The notes under the pieces: generated by a model | Seen by the model: only the letters and a program-made list of their open reading frames with translations | Databases searched by the model: none | What the model was told of the DNA's origin: nothing | In this document: piece after piece, positions 13,440 to 24,356 of the stretch | Numbering within the stretch: the stretch's first letter is position 1 | How the letters are laid out: each line of letters starts with the position of its first letter | Source of the DNA: Alisma plantago-aquatica | Taxonomy: Eukaryota; Streptophyta; Magnoliopsida; Alismatales; Alismataceae | NCBI GenBank assembly: GCA_963693085.1 | Contig: OY856412.1 | Location: forward strand, 1,062,040,744-1,062,104,743 | Direction: 5' to 3' | DNA length: 64,000 nt | Translations under genes and position numbers: made by a program

Positions 13440-14360
13440 GGGTTGCCTCCCTCACCCAAAGCCTATCGGCTAGGGCATTTAGCCACACATATCGACCATC
13501 ATCACATCATCATATCGTGCACTTATGCATAGAGCCAACACCAAGTGGTGTCATGCAACTTGAACTAAGGGATGTATCGTGCACAAGGACACACCCACCT
13601 ATCAGCCATGACCCTATCGGCCACTAGGGTTAGGGTTACCTATCAGCCATCTTCATCAGCATATCGTTCATGGCCATATCAGCCAAGTCCATGGCATCCA
13701 AGGGCAAACCCTAACGTCCAACCAGCACATCAAGATACTCAAAGGTTCTACTACCCTTCCCCATGTCGTCCAAGACACCCTATCGTCCAGGACATCATAT
13801 CGTCCATGACAAGGTGGCCACAAAGGCACCATGTCGGGAAACACACCTTGGGAGTGTCGTGCAAGCACATACCACTTACCCAAGACAAGGTCTATCTATC
13901 ACACTCATATCGGTCAAGGAGGCAAGCTATGGTATCGCCCAAGGTAGCACCTACTGGTTCACTCCACAAACTCATCGACCAAGGCCTCATGCCGCCCACC
14001 TAGGGTTTCACCATTTCTAGGCTCAAGGCCCTCTATCGTCCAACAACACCAAACATGGTAAAGGGGTCATATCGGGAAACAAGGTTAACACAATCCAACT
14101 AAGCATATCGTCCAAGACAAACCCTAGATGAGGGGTATCGTACAAAGCACCGTAAAGGGTATCGTTCAAGGCACCAAAAAGGGTATCGTGCAAGGAACAA
14201 GGACCATATCAGTTTGGTCATCTTCAACCTCAAGACCAACATCATCAAACCCAAAAAGATCAAGAGAGTTGGCTCACCTCTGAACAACCAAGAGAGAGGG
14301 GTTTTGCACAACCTCCATCACATATCGAGCAACATGGTGGATCCATATCAGTCAACCCTT
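13440..14360. repeat. Dispersed ATATCG-word repeat region
   Basis: More than 20 occurrences of a word of the form (C/G)(T/A)ATCG(T/G)(C/G)CA, e.g. CATATCGTCCA, CCTATCGTCCA, GTATCGTTCAAGG and CATATCGGTCAAGG, occur about every 25-45 bp. Spacing is irregular, so this is not a simple tandem array. The ORFs crossing it (13,325-14,020) have no recognisable domain. Word-rich LTRs with such patterns are known in plants; function unknown. Confidence 0.55.
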
Positions 14361-15324
14361 CAACCTCAACTAGGTCATCAACAACCAAAGGCTCACCTCT
14401 CAAATCCATGGTGAGAGAAGGGTATTTCCAAAGAAACTAGAGCATAGACTCACCTCTCAATGACTAAGGAAGAGAGGGGTTTTGCATACACCACTAGAGC
14501 TCAAGCTCACTTCTCAAAACCAAAGAGAGAAAGGGGTATTTCCCCAAAGGAAATCCTAATTCATAGGTTCGACCAACAAGGTCCAAGGTTACACAACTAT
14601 CAACATCATATCAACAACAACAATATAACCACTATATTCACAAGATTAAAGGTACGTACTAGAGCAAGAAACATATCTCACAATATGCATAGCCGATCAA
14701 GATGAAATATAGACATGCAACATAAAAGGTAAGTAGTATAGCTAGGGCTAGGAGTTATGTAACCCGCCTCAACAAGCACCTCAAGCTCCAAAGCTCCAAG
14801 CACCAAGCTTTAAGCTCCTAGCTCCCAAGCACCCCACCTTCTGCCACCAAAAGAAGAGAAGCAAAACTCATAACCACCATGGCCGAAGAACAAGCAAGAA
14901 GAAGAAGAAGGTTCTAAGGAGAGAGGGGAGATGCTTACCAAGGAAGCAAGACCCTTCTAGGGTTCAACCACCATCTAGAGGAAGAAGAAGAAGGAGACTC
15001 CACCAAGGAGATCGGCCGCCAAGCTCCACCAAAGAGGGGTATCGTTTACCAAGGAAAAGGGAAGGCAACTAAGGAGCTAAAAGGGATCACAAGCAAGTGA
15101 AAGGAGAGGCTTATATAGAAGAGGGTGAAGAGGAAACTAAGGCAAGGTGTAGTCCAACCTAGGGACACTTATCCATGGGGGAAAGCCACCTACTGGCTCG
15201 TCCACCTCCACATGTCCAAAGCCTTGCCACCTTGCTAAACCACATGCTCATGTCATGCCACCAACTAACAAAGGATCGACCACTTGTCCAAGGTATGGTG
15301 ACACAACCAAGGCAAGGTCAAGGT

Positions 15325-15425
15325 GGTCACATGGGCGACACACCCCACTGGGTGACACACTCCTGGGCGACACAAACCTCTGGGCGACACAGAGCTTCAA
15401 GCTCTCCTATGAGCGATACAAACCC
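15325..15425 (+). repeat. Short tandem GGGCGACACA-type repeat
   Basis: Four copies of TGGG(C/T)GACACA, then a diverged GAGCGATACA, spaced 14-30 bp apart within the putative minus-strand LTR. Confidence 0.6.
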
Positions 15426-15877
15426 TTCTCAAGGCAAAGCAAAGAAAAGCAAGGCCTGAAACTACTCAAGCAACAAGCCCAACTCATCCTATCGACCCTA
15501 GAGGATGCAAGGAGAGAGAAAACATCTCTCAAGGTGACAAACTTGCACATCAATCCTAAGACTTGGATAATTTGCAAGCTGCACCTCCAACTTCAACAAA
15601 GCACAAGAAAACCCTAATCACCATCTCAGGTTATTAGCAAGCATCTAAACACAAGGTTTAGGCAAATCTAGTAGGGTAAACCCAAAATGAAGGTTAGGGT
15701 CCTTACACTGACCCCATACATTGATGGTCTGACACAAAGATGATTGGATACATAGATGATCCCATACATTGATGATCCCATACACAAATTCATCAACACA
15801 ACTCACAAAATGAACAGAACTCACAGTTCTCACAAAACTATTTGCAGAGTAATAAAATACAACACACCACCAATAAA

Positions 15878-16188
15878 TCAAGCAACAATGATATTTCCGA
15901 GATGTCCTGAATTCTTTGTTCTTGCTCTTGTCAATTGTTCTTCATGTTGTACAATTTTTTCTATCAAATCTTCAACTTTAGCTGCTGCATCCACCCACTA
16001 AAAAAATCACAATGTTTGAAACCCCACTTATTGAATTTTATACAACCAAAGAATTTCCTCCCAAAATTCTTCTCAGTCTAAGCTGTTCAAATTTTAACCT
16101 TCTCACCACAATCACAATGTATCATTCCTTGTGCCTCCGTAAGACCATATTGGTTGTTCGAGGTGTAACTACTGCTCTGTGAAGACAT
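15878..16188 (-). pseudogene. GRF-type zinc-finger protein, second MULE gene (disrupted)
   Basis: The start MSSQSSSYTSNNQYG leads into CDCGEKVKI, then NFGRKFFGC and FKHCDFF, the Cys pattern and GRxFxGC core of a GRF zinc finger (PF06839 family), which binds nucleic acid. After a 1-2 base frameshift at TTTTTTTAG the reading resumes as WVDAAAKVEDLIEKI, then VQHEEQLTRA, a short helical, probably coiled-coil, tail ending at 15,878. Two stops (TGA, TAG) lie between CDCGEKVKI and NFGRK. Total length is about 100 residues. It runs inward from the right TIR, opposite to the transposase, recalling the convergent two-gene layout of maize MuDR, although mudrB itself is unrelated by eye. It could instead be a captured host gene. 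Confidence 0.7.
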
Positions 16189-16750
16189 AGCTATGAGAAA
16201 AATCAGACTGATAAATGGAGCAACAAATCGTCAGGAAGAGGGATAGAAGAATGGGTAGGCGTTGGCGTTGTCATCTAGGTGCGTGACGATGGATGGGTCT
16301 GCATCTATGCCTCGGCGATGATGGCGTCTAGGGCTAGGAAAACATGCTGTCTTGCTTCTGTTGCTATTCTACAGCCTGCGGGTCATCTCCTGCAGCTGTG
16401 CGGCTGTCGGGGTGCGACATGCGGTTGTTGGTGTTCGTCTGCATGGTCTCTGGTTGTAGGTCTATGTGGCTGCGGGTCTATGAATGCTGGTGGCGTGCGG
16501 CTGCTTGCGTGCGGCTGCTGGCGTCTGCGGCTAGGAGGTAGCAAATAGGAAGAAAAATGAAGAAGCGAAGGAAAAGGAAGAAGCAGAGAGATGAACTAAA
16601 GAATGAAGAATAGTAGAGAGAGGAGAAGGGCGAAGGAAATTGGGGAGAATGAACGGAAGAGAGAGGAGACGGGTGGAGAAAATGAGAAGACAGGTCGGCG
16701 TTTAAGCCGTTAGTATTGGTATAAGCCTGGTTCTTTTGAAGTTGCCTTTA
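16189..16750 (-). other. Leader region between right TIR and GRF gene
   Basis: GC-rich and purine/pyrimidine-biased sequence, presumably the 5' untranslated and promoter region of the minus-strand GRF gene. The plus-strand ORFs at 16,279-16,548 are low-complexity Cys/Gly strings without a domain. Confidence 0.4.
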
Positions 16751-16820
16751 GATCTTGATCCAACACCAAAAAACTGCGGTGTACAGGAGCCCCTATACAC
16801 TCGAGTGTATTGTAGCTCAA

Positions 16821-16822
<2 letters not shown>
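16751..16822 (-). repeat. MULE right TIR
   Basis: Reverse complement begins AGTTGAGCTACAATACACTC GAGTGTAT. It pairs with 6,711-6,782. It is followed directly by CTCTCTCT then TA. Confidence 0.85.
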
Positions 16823-16868
<46 letters not shown>

Positions 16869-16869
16869 G

Positions 16870-16905
<36 letters not shown>
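16823..16905. repeat. (CT)n(TA)n(GA)n palindromic microsatellite between two elements
   Basis: About 83 bp: a CT block, a TA block and a GA block, fully self-complementary in order. It is the only DNA between the MULE right end and the next MITE. Confidence 0.95.
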
Positions 16906-16906
<1 letters not shown>

Positions 16907-17299
16907 TCAGCCTAGAATACACTTGAGTGTATAGATCACGTCGTACACCTCAATGATGTTTGCATATCTAGATCCTGTTTTCCTAAAATCTAATCTATCA
17001 ATCTTCATGGTTATAATAATAATAAGTCATATACAAATTTTGAGTTTATTTTGATTCATGTAAGTCACACATCTAAGGAAAACAAAATCAACGCACAAAA
17101 CTAATTTGAAATGTATGATTTTTGCCTCCTTTAGATGCACAATCTGTAAGTATCCAAATGTGCTGAAATTTATTATATAGTATGTTCTTAAGATTTTTAA
17201 GAAGATCAATTGTTTAGATTTTTTAAAAAGTTACTACATTTTTAAAAATGACTGAGGTGTACAGTGCCTCTGGTGTACTCGAGTGTACACTAGCCTGAC
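16906..17299. mobile_element. MITE Y, ~394 bp, MULE-related tips
   Basis: The left end reads GTCAGCCTAGAATACACTTG AGTGTATAG; the right end, as reverse complement, reads GTCAGGCTAGTGTACACTCG AGTACAC. Sub-terminal phrases CGTACACCTCAATGATG (left) and CTGTACACCTCAGTCATT (right) echo CTGTACAC..CAGT of the MULE TIR. No coding capacity. The left flank is a GA tract; the right flank is CTCCCTCAC then TA. Confidence 0.75.
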
Positions 17300-17305
17300 T
17301 CTCCC

Positions 17306-17307
<2 letters not shown>

Positions 17308-17377
<70 letters not shown>
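17308..17377. repeat. (TA)n microsatellite
   Basis: About 35 TA units separating two MITEs. Confidence 0.97.
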
Positions 17378-17380
<3 letters not shown>

Positions 17381-17768
17381 GGCTAGAATACACTCGAGTG
17401 TATTCAAAGTAGAATACATTCAAGTAGTTTTTCATGATGCAATATTTTTTTTAAATATCTAATCTATTGAACTTGTTAAACATCTTATAAATAGCTTATA
17501 CGCAAAATTTGAGCACATTTGGACATTTATAGGTCATGTTATGAATGCCACAAAAATTATACATTTCAAATTAGTTTCGTCCGTCTATTTTATTTCCCTT
17601 GGATGAGTGACTTACACTCATCCAAATGGGGTCAAAATTTGTATGTAGCCTAGTTATAATATGACGGTGAAGATCAAAGGTTTACATTTTGTGAAAAATT
17701 GTCTTGATATGTAAACACACTTGAGTGTATTCATGTGATCTGTACACTTGAGTGTATTCTAGCCTGAC
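17378..17768 (+). mobile_element. MITE X1, ~391 bp
   Basis: Ends are GTCGGCTAGAATACACTCGA and, as reverse complement, GTCAGGCTAGAATACACTTG. The centre has a perfect hairpin GGATGAGTG-ACTTA-CACTCATCC. It is about 90% identical by eye to 20,432-20,824. Non-coding. Confidence 0.8.
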
Positions 17769-17769
17769 A

Positions 17770-18045
17770 CTAGGCTACATACAAAATTTGAGCCCATTTG
17801 GGTGAGTGTAAGTCACTCATCCAAGGACAAAAAATGACGTGCACAATTAAATTGAAATGCATAATTTTTGCGGTCTTTATAACATGACCTATAAATATCC
17901 AAATATGCTCAAATTTTGTGTATGAGCTATCTACAACATGTTTAAGAAGTTCAACTGATTAGATTTTTGAAAAAAAATATCACATCATGAAAAACTACTT
18001 GAGTGTATTATGCTCTCACTACACTCGAGTGTATTCTAGCCTGAC
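17770..18045 (-). mobile_element. MITE X1', inverted partial copy
   Basis: Reverse complement of the first ~276 bp of X1, from the GTC(A/G)GG tip to the phrase GTATGTAGCCTAG. Together with X1 it forms a foldback with ~275 bp arms and a ~116 bp loop (17,654-17,769). Confidence 0.8.
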
Positions 18046-18159
18046 CCTCTCCCTCTCTCTCTCTATATATATATATGTATATGTCTATGTATATGTATAT
18101 GTATGTATACATACATACATACATACATACATACATACATACATACATACATACATACA

Positions 18160-18191
<32 letters not shown>

Positions 18192-18204
18192 CACACATAT
18201 TAAA
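18046..18204. repeat. (CT)n(TA)n then (CATA)n microsatellite
   Basis: The CT block, TA/TG block and about 20 CATA units end just before the LINE. The ATG used by a long ORF at 18,103 lies inside this tract and is not a real start. Confidence 0.95.
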
Positions 18205-20300
18205 AATGTTGTTTGGTCCATTGGTGCATCCAAGAGCCCAGGTCCAGATGGATTTAATGGTTTCTTCTATCATGAAAATTGGGATATTATTTGTACTGAT
18301 CTCTGTGCAGCTGTTCAATGGTTCTTTAATGGTGGCAATATGGTTCGTCAAATCAATCATGTGTTCCTTGCCCTTATCCCAAAGAAGGATATCATTTATT
18401 CACCGAGTGATTTCCGTCCTATAGCATGTTGCTCCATGCTATATAAGATCATCACAAAGATAATTACAATCCGCCTTGCTTCACTTATGCCCAAGATCAT
18501 ATCACCTTATCAAGGTGCTTTTATCAAGGGTAGAAGCATACATGATTGTTCTCTCCTAGCAGCTGAATTTACTTTAAATTTCAATGTGGCTCGCAGTTCT
18601 CCTTTGGCTTGTGTCAAGTTGTACATCACAAAGGCCTACGATTCTATTCAATGGCCTTACTTATGGAATTGCTTACAGAATCTGGGGTTCAGGGATGAGT
18701 GGATACACCTTGTGCAGCAGTGTGTGTCGACTCCTTCCTTCTCAGTTCTTCTCAATGGTGCATCTGAAGGTTTCTTTAGGAACTCAAATGGCTTACGCCA
18801 AGGTGATCGTTTGTCTCCATTGTTGTTCACAATTGCTATGGAAGGCCTCACAAAGAAGCTCATGAAAGCTGTTAGTGATAAAAAAGTTCGTACATATACA
18901 ATCAGGAATACCCCAGTGCTCTCTCACTTACTCTTCGCAGACGATGTTCTTATCTTCTGTGAAGCTAGAAGTAGAAGTCTGGAAAATCTGAAAAGTTTAC
19001 TTGATGAATTTAGTAGAGAATCAGGGATGAAGCTAAATACACTCAAGTCGAATATCTTCTTTTCGAAATCTGTTGTGAATAAACAGGAACTGGCAGACCA
19101 ACTTGGAGTGCAACTTGGTTCCTTGCCAATGACTTATCTGGGTTATCCTCTGGCAGGGGGTAATCTCAGACGAGTTAACTTCAACGCTTGTCTCGATAAG
19201 CTGAAAGATATGATAACTAAGTGGCCAGGAACTAAACTATCCTTCTCAGGTAGACTGGTACTGATAAAAAGCTGTGCAATGGGGCTCATCCAGTACTGGA
19301 TGTCCCAAGGGGAGGTTACTAAATCTACATTACGTAGAATGGAAATTTTGATGGGGGATTTTCTAAGGGGATCATCTATGCATCCTGCTTTATGGGAGCG
19401 TATATCTTTTCCGGTTGATGAGGGAGGCCTTGGTCTGAGAAAACTTGATAATCTTGCTGACTTCTATACAATGAAGAGAACGAAGAACCTACTTAAGGGT
19501 GAGTCTATTTGGGCAAGGTGGATGATAACTAGATATGGAATTAACGACTTCAGTCAGCCTGACCACAGATGGGGTTTTTCCACACAGTGGAGAAGAATCA
19601 CCGAGATATGGCCAATGTTCCAGGAAACTTCAGATGAGGCTCTTTGGGACATATGCAGACGGAAGTAGGCCAAAGATGTTGCTGCTGAGAACATTTGGAG
19701 TAGCAAGCATAATCCAAGATGGAGCTTTACAACTTTCAGAGCATACACGAATTACTTGCCTACGAAGGATAAGATACTGAAATGGAGTCCAAATGTGGAG
19801 GTTAGGTGCTGTTTATGCCAGACGCAGGAGGAAACATCCATCCATCTTACTTTTGATTGCAAATGGTGGAAGTACCTGTGGGGTAGATCCGCTCTGAAAT
19901 GTGGTATAGTGTCTGCAAGTATGCATCAGTGCTTGCGTGACCTGAAGGCTTCTAGACAGGAAGACAGTATCATCATACTATGGGCGGTTACTCTCTGTTG
20001 CCATGCTATATGGACGGAGAGAAATTCTAGGATCCATGGAGGCAAACCTCGAGATGAGCTGGCAATATTCAGTAAGATGGAGAAAGATATGCAGATACAC
20101 TATAAGACATATCATAGTGTATTGCTTAATGTATCGAGAAATTTAATTCGTAATTGGGAACTTTGTAAGTACTAATTATAAGTACTGGGTATCCATGTAA
20201 GACCTAGGTCTTGAACGGTTCATCTTTGTTACTACACGTGTTGGGTGTAGTATGTAATTTTGTCCCTCTTTGAGGGTCGGGAATATACTTACCAGGAATT
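18205..20300 (+). pseudogene. 5'-truncated plant L1-type LINE ORF2
   Basis: Non-LTR reverse transcriptase. The frame opens inside the RT at [16 protein letters not shown], then IPKK (about 18,378), FRPIACC (about 18,410), GAFIKGRSIHDCSLLA (about 18,510-18,560), NGLRQGDRLSPLLF (about 18,788) and LLFADDVLIF (about 18,928-18,957). The C-terminal zf-RVT region has CCLCQTQEETSIHLTFDC (about 19,807-19,860) and the protein ends at 20,175. One in-frame stop lies at 19,666. In the first catalytic motif the usual KLDxxKAYD reads KLYITKAYD: codon 18,622 is TAC, so the metal-binding Asp is missing. Endonuclease and ORF1 are absent. About 125 bp of 3' sequence follow, ending at a CA tract instead of poly(A). 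Confidence 0.93.
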
Positions 20301-20304
20301 TCCG

Positions 20305-20824
<520 letters not shown>

Positions 20825-20851
20825 TCTCTCTCTATCTCTCTCTCTCTCTCC

Positions 20852-20910
<59 letters not shown>
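20825..20910. repeat. (CT)n(TA)n microsatellite
   Basis: CT-rich block of about 44 bp then TA. Read outward from the MITE the order is again GA (complement) then TA. Confidence 0.96.
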
Positions 20911-20916
<6 letters not shown>

Positions 20917-21140
20917 ACGGGCATGGGAGAGGGGGAGAGAATGTCTCTCTTTATCCCATACATACATACATATTATCGGCAAAGGAATATCTCGGTTGAC
21001 GAATTCCATTGGTCCCCAATGAAGGGACTTGGTTTGAAACCACACAGAGAAGTATCTCTTGATTTACCATCCTCACGAGCATCCGGCCTCTGCCACGAGT
21101 TATGTGTGAGGGAGAGAGAAATCTTTCTTTCTTAATACCA
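20911..21140. other. Unassigned ~230 bp between microsatellites
   Basis: Two similar phrases of the type CACGRG..GAGGGGGAGAGAA..CCATACATACATA (20,912-20,970 and 21,095-21,150) bracket a non-repetitive stretch. It may be another small element whose ends are these phrases. No ORF. Confidence 0.4.
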
Positions 21141-21570
<430 letters not shown>

Positions 21571-23880
21571 CAACCCTGAACCCACTAATACTAATTTAGG
21601 AGGGTCGACAACTGTCTTTGATTTTCCTTATTTTCCATGCCAGTCAACCAGTTACGTTGTTCGGCCAGCTGATTGGCCTTTAAATCATTGTTGGAATGCT
21701 AGGCACCCAGTTCGGTTGGCTAATCGAGATATTGGCTATATAGTAAGTGTAAAGAGTGGGATCCACTCTTTACTTAATTGAGGAATAAGTCAAACCAACC
21801 CTAACATACCATAAAATATGTTGGGAAGGATGAATTTCATTCACATCTCAAATGATAAACAAAGCTGAGCCTGATATTTAATAAGAAGCGAAAACAAAAT
21901 TATTATAAAGTTACAATGTGTATCATTATGCAATTGTTCCTCATCATAAGTGATGCTATTATAAAAACTTGAACTAACTACAATTAAAGCCAGTAGCAGA
22001 GAGTAGCTAGCCATTCTAAGCTATCCTTACGTCCACATCGTGTAGGTGATCTTCATGAGTCCATGTCTTCTAAAGTACCTAAACCTAGTTGGAACGGAAC
22101 ACCACCCAAAACATAGACAACATAGAGGTTAACAAAGGCTGAGTATGTACATATATTAAACACTTTGGGCATTATATTGGGTTAAAAGTTCAAAAAGAAA
22201 TATTTACACAAGAAGGGGGATATTGTAATTAGGTAAGTTTAAAAGAATTATAACAAGAGAAATGAGACATAATAAATTTAGAATACACACAGGAGAATAA
22301 AAATATCTTGCCATATCAAGTAACTACATTCTCAATTCAAAACAATAAACATTTACATGCACTACAATGCAGATGAAATATACCTAAAATAGGGTCATAA
22401 CACCATATGATCATGTCCTAAAAGAAATATGGGTGAAAACACACACCCCGGGAAAAATACGCACACCCTATATAAGTATGGTTGTACATAAGTACCACTA
22501 TTCTAGATATTCTAGTCAAACATGTAGCATGCATAAATAGAGTGGCAAGACTATCATTTTAGTCAACTTCACATAAAAAGGCTATAAAGCATGAGGGATC
22601 CAAGAACCCATCATAAACAAGATATCTCATCAACCACATGTATACTGAATAAGGAACATGAAATATTAATGTCCAAGCAAGTGAATTTCCAAGAAACTTA
22701 GTATTTGAAGAGATGGATCATTAAGTGAATATAGATTTAGTCAAATAATGGCCAAAATAAAATAGAGGATATACATACCTTATGATCAGATCAATACATT
22801 TAGTAACACCTCCTAGGCTGAGGGTCAGTGTTGTCTCAACCTAGTTACAATATGTGTACATTTAATTAATATAAATTACATTGAATCCTTTGCCTAGAGA
22901 ACGACCCTAATGTAAGTTGAAAATCTGGTTGTGAAACCTACCCCATTAAATCTATCACATTTTTTTTGATTTCAAATATATGTATATATATTTGTATTTT
23001 TCTGCTGAATTAATAATTAGTTATGATTTTTACAAGTTAAAATCATTTTCTGATTAAGACAGAAAATAAAAATACAAACTGACCAAAATGCCCTCGAATT
23101 ATTCAAGATAATTAAGCAACAAGGTGACATTAGACATTAGGAATATGTCACGGATATCACTTGATAAACATGGGGTCAAAGTATGTGAAATGCCAGAAAT
23201 ACCCCTCGTGGGTGTTAATGGTCGAGCTCAGGCTCTATAGGCAGGACTGGGCTTTTGCCCCAGGGATTGATTTCCCTATCTCCTGTTCCATGGATGCCCG
23301 CTGGAGCTTGTAGTTGGGAATGTAAATCCCCACAAAGAAGCCCTCGTGGGAAGGGAACCATGTCCCCAGATTCGCCTCATCATCCCGAGCCCAACAAGGA
23401 TTAGGCTGGTCCTGAGGTGGCCGGGAGATGAGCAAGAGGTTCATGCATCACAGTGTTGCTTGCTCAACGCCATAACTGTGGGTCAAGATTAGCAAGGTAT
23501 GAGTCCTTGGCGAGGAAAGAAACCATCATGGACATTCACATCGAATCAAGGTGATCTTGGGATTCTAATGAAGGTGTGATACCCAGAATAGACCCGACGA
23601 AGGGACTGAAAACTCCAGCGGAAAATAAAAATAGAGAGAGCTCATAGGAGTAGACAAAGGTCTGACATACATGTATTTCAATCATATAGCATGAAAGGGA
23701 TTGATCTGTGACCTTGAGACATCCTGGAGGACTCGCCAGGACCTGAGAACCATGGTCGCCGTGGTTACTGGCCTCCATGGTCAAGCTAGTCATGGAAAGC
23801 CTTGTTGACAAGGAGATACAGAAGCATTTGGAGCAAATTGAATACACAGAATGAATGCGGGGGGTTTGTATTTGGTTACC
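21571..23880 (-). other. Unassigned, probably LTR or leader of a retroelement
   Basis: No domain is recognisable. Wording at about 21,880-22,160 and 23,580-23,700 (AAGAAGCGAAAACAAAA, GGCTGAGTATGTACATATA, CCAGCGGAAAATAAAA) resembles minus-strand plant gypsy LTRs. The minus-strand ORFs at 23,235-23,444 and 23,536-23,847 have no recognised family. It adjoins the Reina-like LTR. Confidence 0.35.
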
Positions 23881-24340
23881 TTGAATTTAATTGGCTCGAT
23901 GAAATGCACACCACTGCTTCAGATTCTTCGCCAAGGAAGACGACCAACGCCAACAACTGTTCCCGCGGCGTCCTGGGAAAAATTGAGCGGAGATCTGGGG
24001 TGATGGTAGGACCAATGGAAGTAGAGCAGGGATTATGTCATTGGGGAAGGCGTCACCTCCCTATGAAGAAGATATCTCCCGCTCAAGGTGGGTCCCTAAT
24101 TTACAGGGGACTGGTTTAAGACTAAAATAAGAGACATACAAAAACTCTATGCGTTATTGTCCCATTGAGCTGCATTAATATAGGGAATACAAAGCTTGTG
24201 CTACAAGGCTGAAGGTAGCTTGACTTGCACAGCAAGCGTTGCAGATCTATCATGCCCAAAAGATAACGAGGGTCCTATTGGACCATACAAACATAGGGCC
24301 TTAAGGGCCAGTGTTCCCAACTAGGACGGTGAACCTATCA
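23881..24340 (-). mobile_element. 3' LTR of the Reina-like gypsy element
   Basis: On the minus strand the LTR starts TGATAGGTTCACCGTCCTAG directly after a purine tract. The first ~134 bp are repeated at 52,820-52,958 at high identity, confirming a dispersed terminal repeat. A TATA-like CCCTATATTAATGC lies about 165 bp in. The inner end is not defined; 23,881 is a guess. Confidence 0.65.
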
Positions 24341-24356
24341 ATTCCCTCCCCTCAAG
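24341..24356 (-). other. Polypurine tract
   Basis: Minus-strand CTTGAGGGGAGGGAAT immediately precedes the TG of the LTR, the expected primer for plus-strand DNA synthesis of an LTR element. Confidence 0.75.

Larger units (their letters stand above)
11440..15709 (-). mobile_element. Non-coding insertion, probably LTR-derived, inside the MULE
   Basis: No pol or gag is present in ~4.3 kb. On the minus strand the right boundary reads TGTAAGGACCCTAACCTTC from 15,709 inward, which looks like the 5' end of an LTR. The left boundary is uncertain. GC content and wording differ from the MULE around it. It could be a large solo LTR or a non-autonomous retroelement. I did not find a matching target duplication; a CTGAC after the right end has a possible partner only near 11,326, where no TG start follows. 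Confidence 0.4.
6711..16822 (+). mobile_element. 10.1 kb Mutator-like element (MULE)
   Basis: The two ends are inverted repeats: 6,711-6,782 and the reverse complement of 16,751-16,822 agree at about 65 of 72 positions, with only one mismatch in the first 44. The tip AGTTGAGCTACAAT is followed by palindrome TACACTCGAGTGTA (one base differs on the left). Inside are a FAR1/MULE transposase pseudogene (+), ~4.3 kb of unrelated non-coding sequence, and a GRF zinc-finger ORF (-) near the right end. No clear 8-11 bp target duplication is visible because both flanks are TA/CT microsatellite. Whether 11.4-15.7 kb is original cargo or a later insertion is unresolved; I favour a later insertion. Confidence 0.75.

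Noticed and set aside
11326..15715. CTGAC as target duplication of the insertion in the MULE
   Set aside because: A CTGAC follows the right end and another occurs near 11,326, but the sequence after the latter does not begin with TG or resemble an LTR end.
16279..16548. Cys/Gly-rich ORF near the right MULE end
   Set aside because: Low-complexity translation of a GC-rich leader; overlapping frames are equally open and no domain is visible.
18103..18204. Translation start of the LINE ORF at 18,103
   Set aside because: The ATG and first ~34 codons lie in a CATA microsatellite; the LINE begins at about 18,205 and is 5' truncated.
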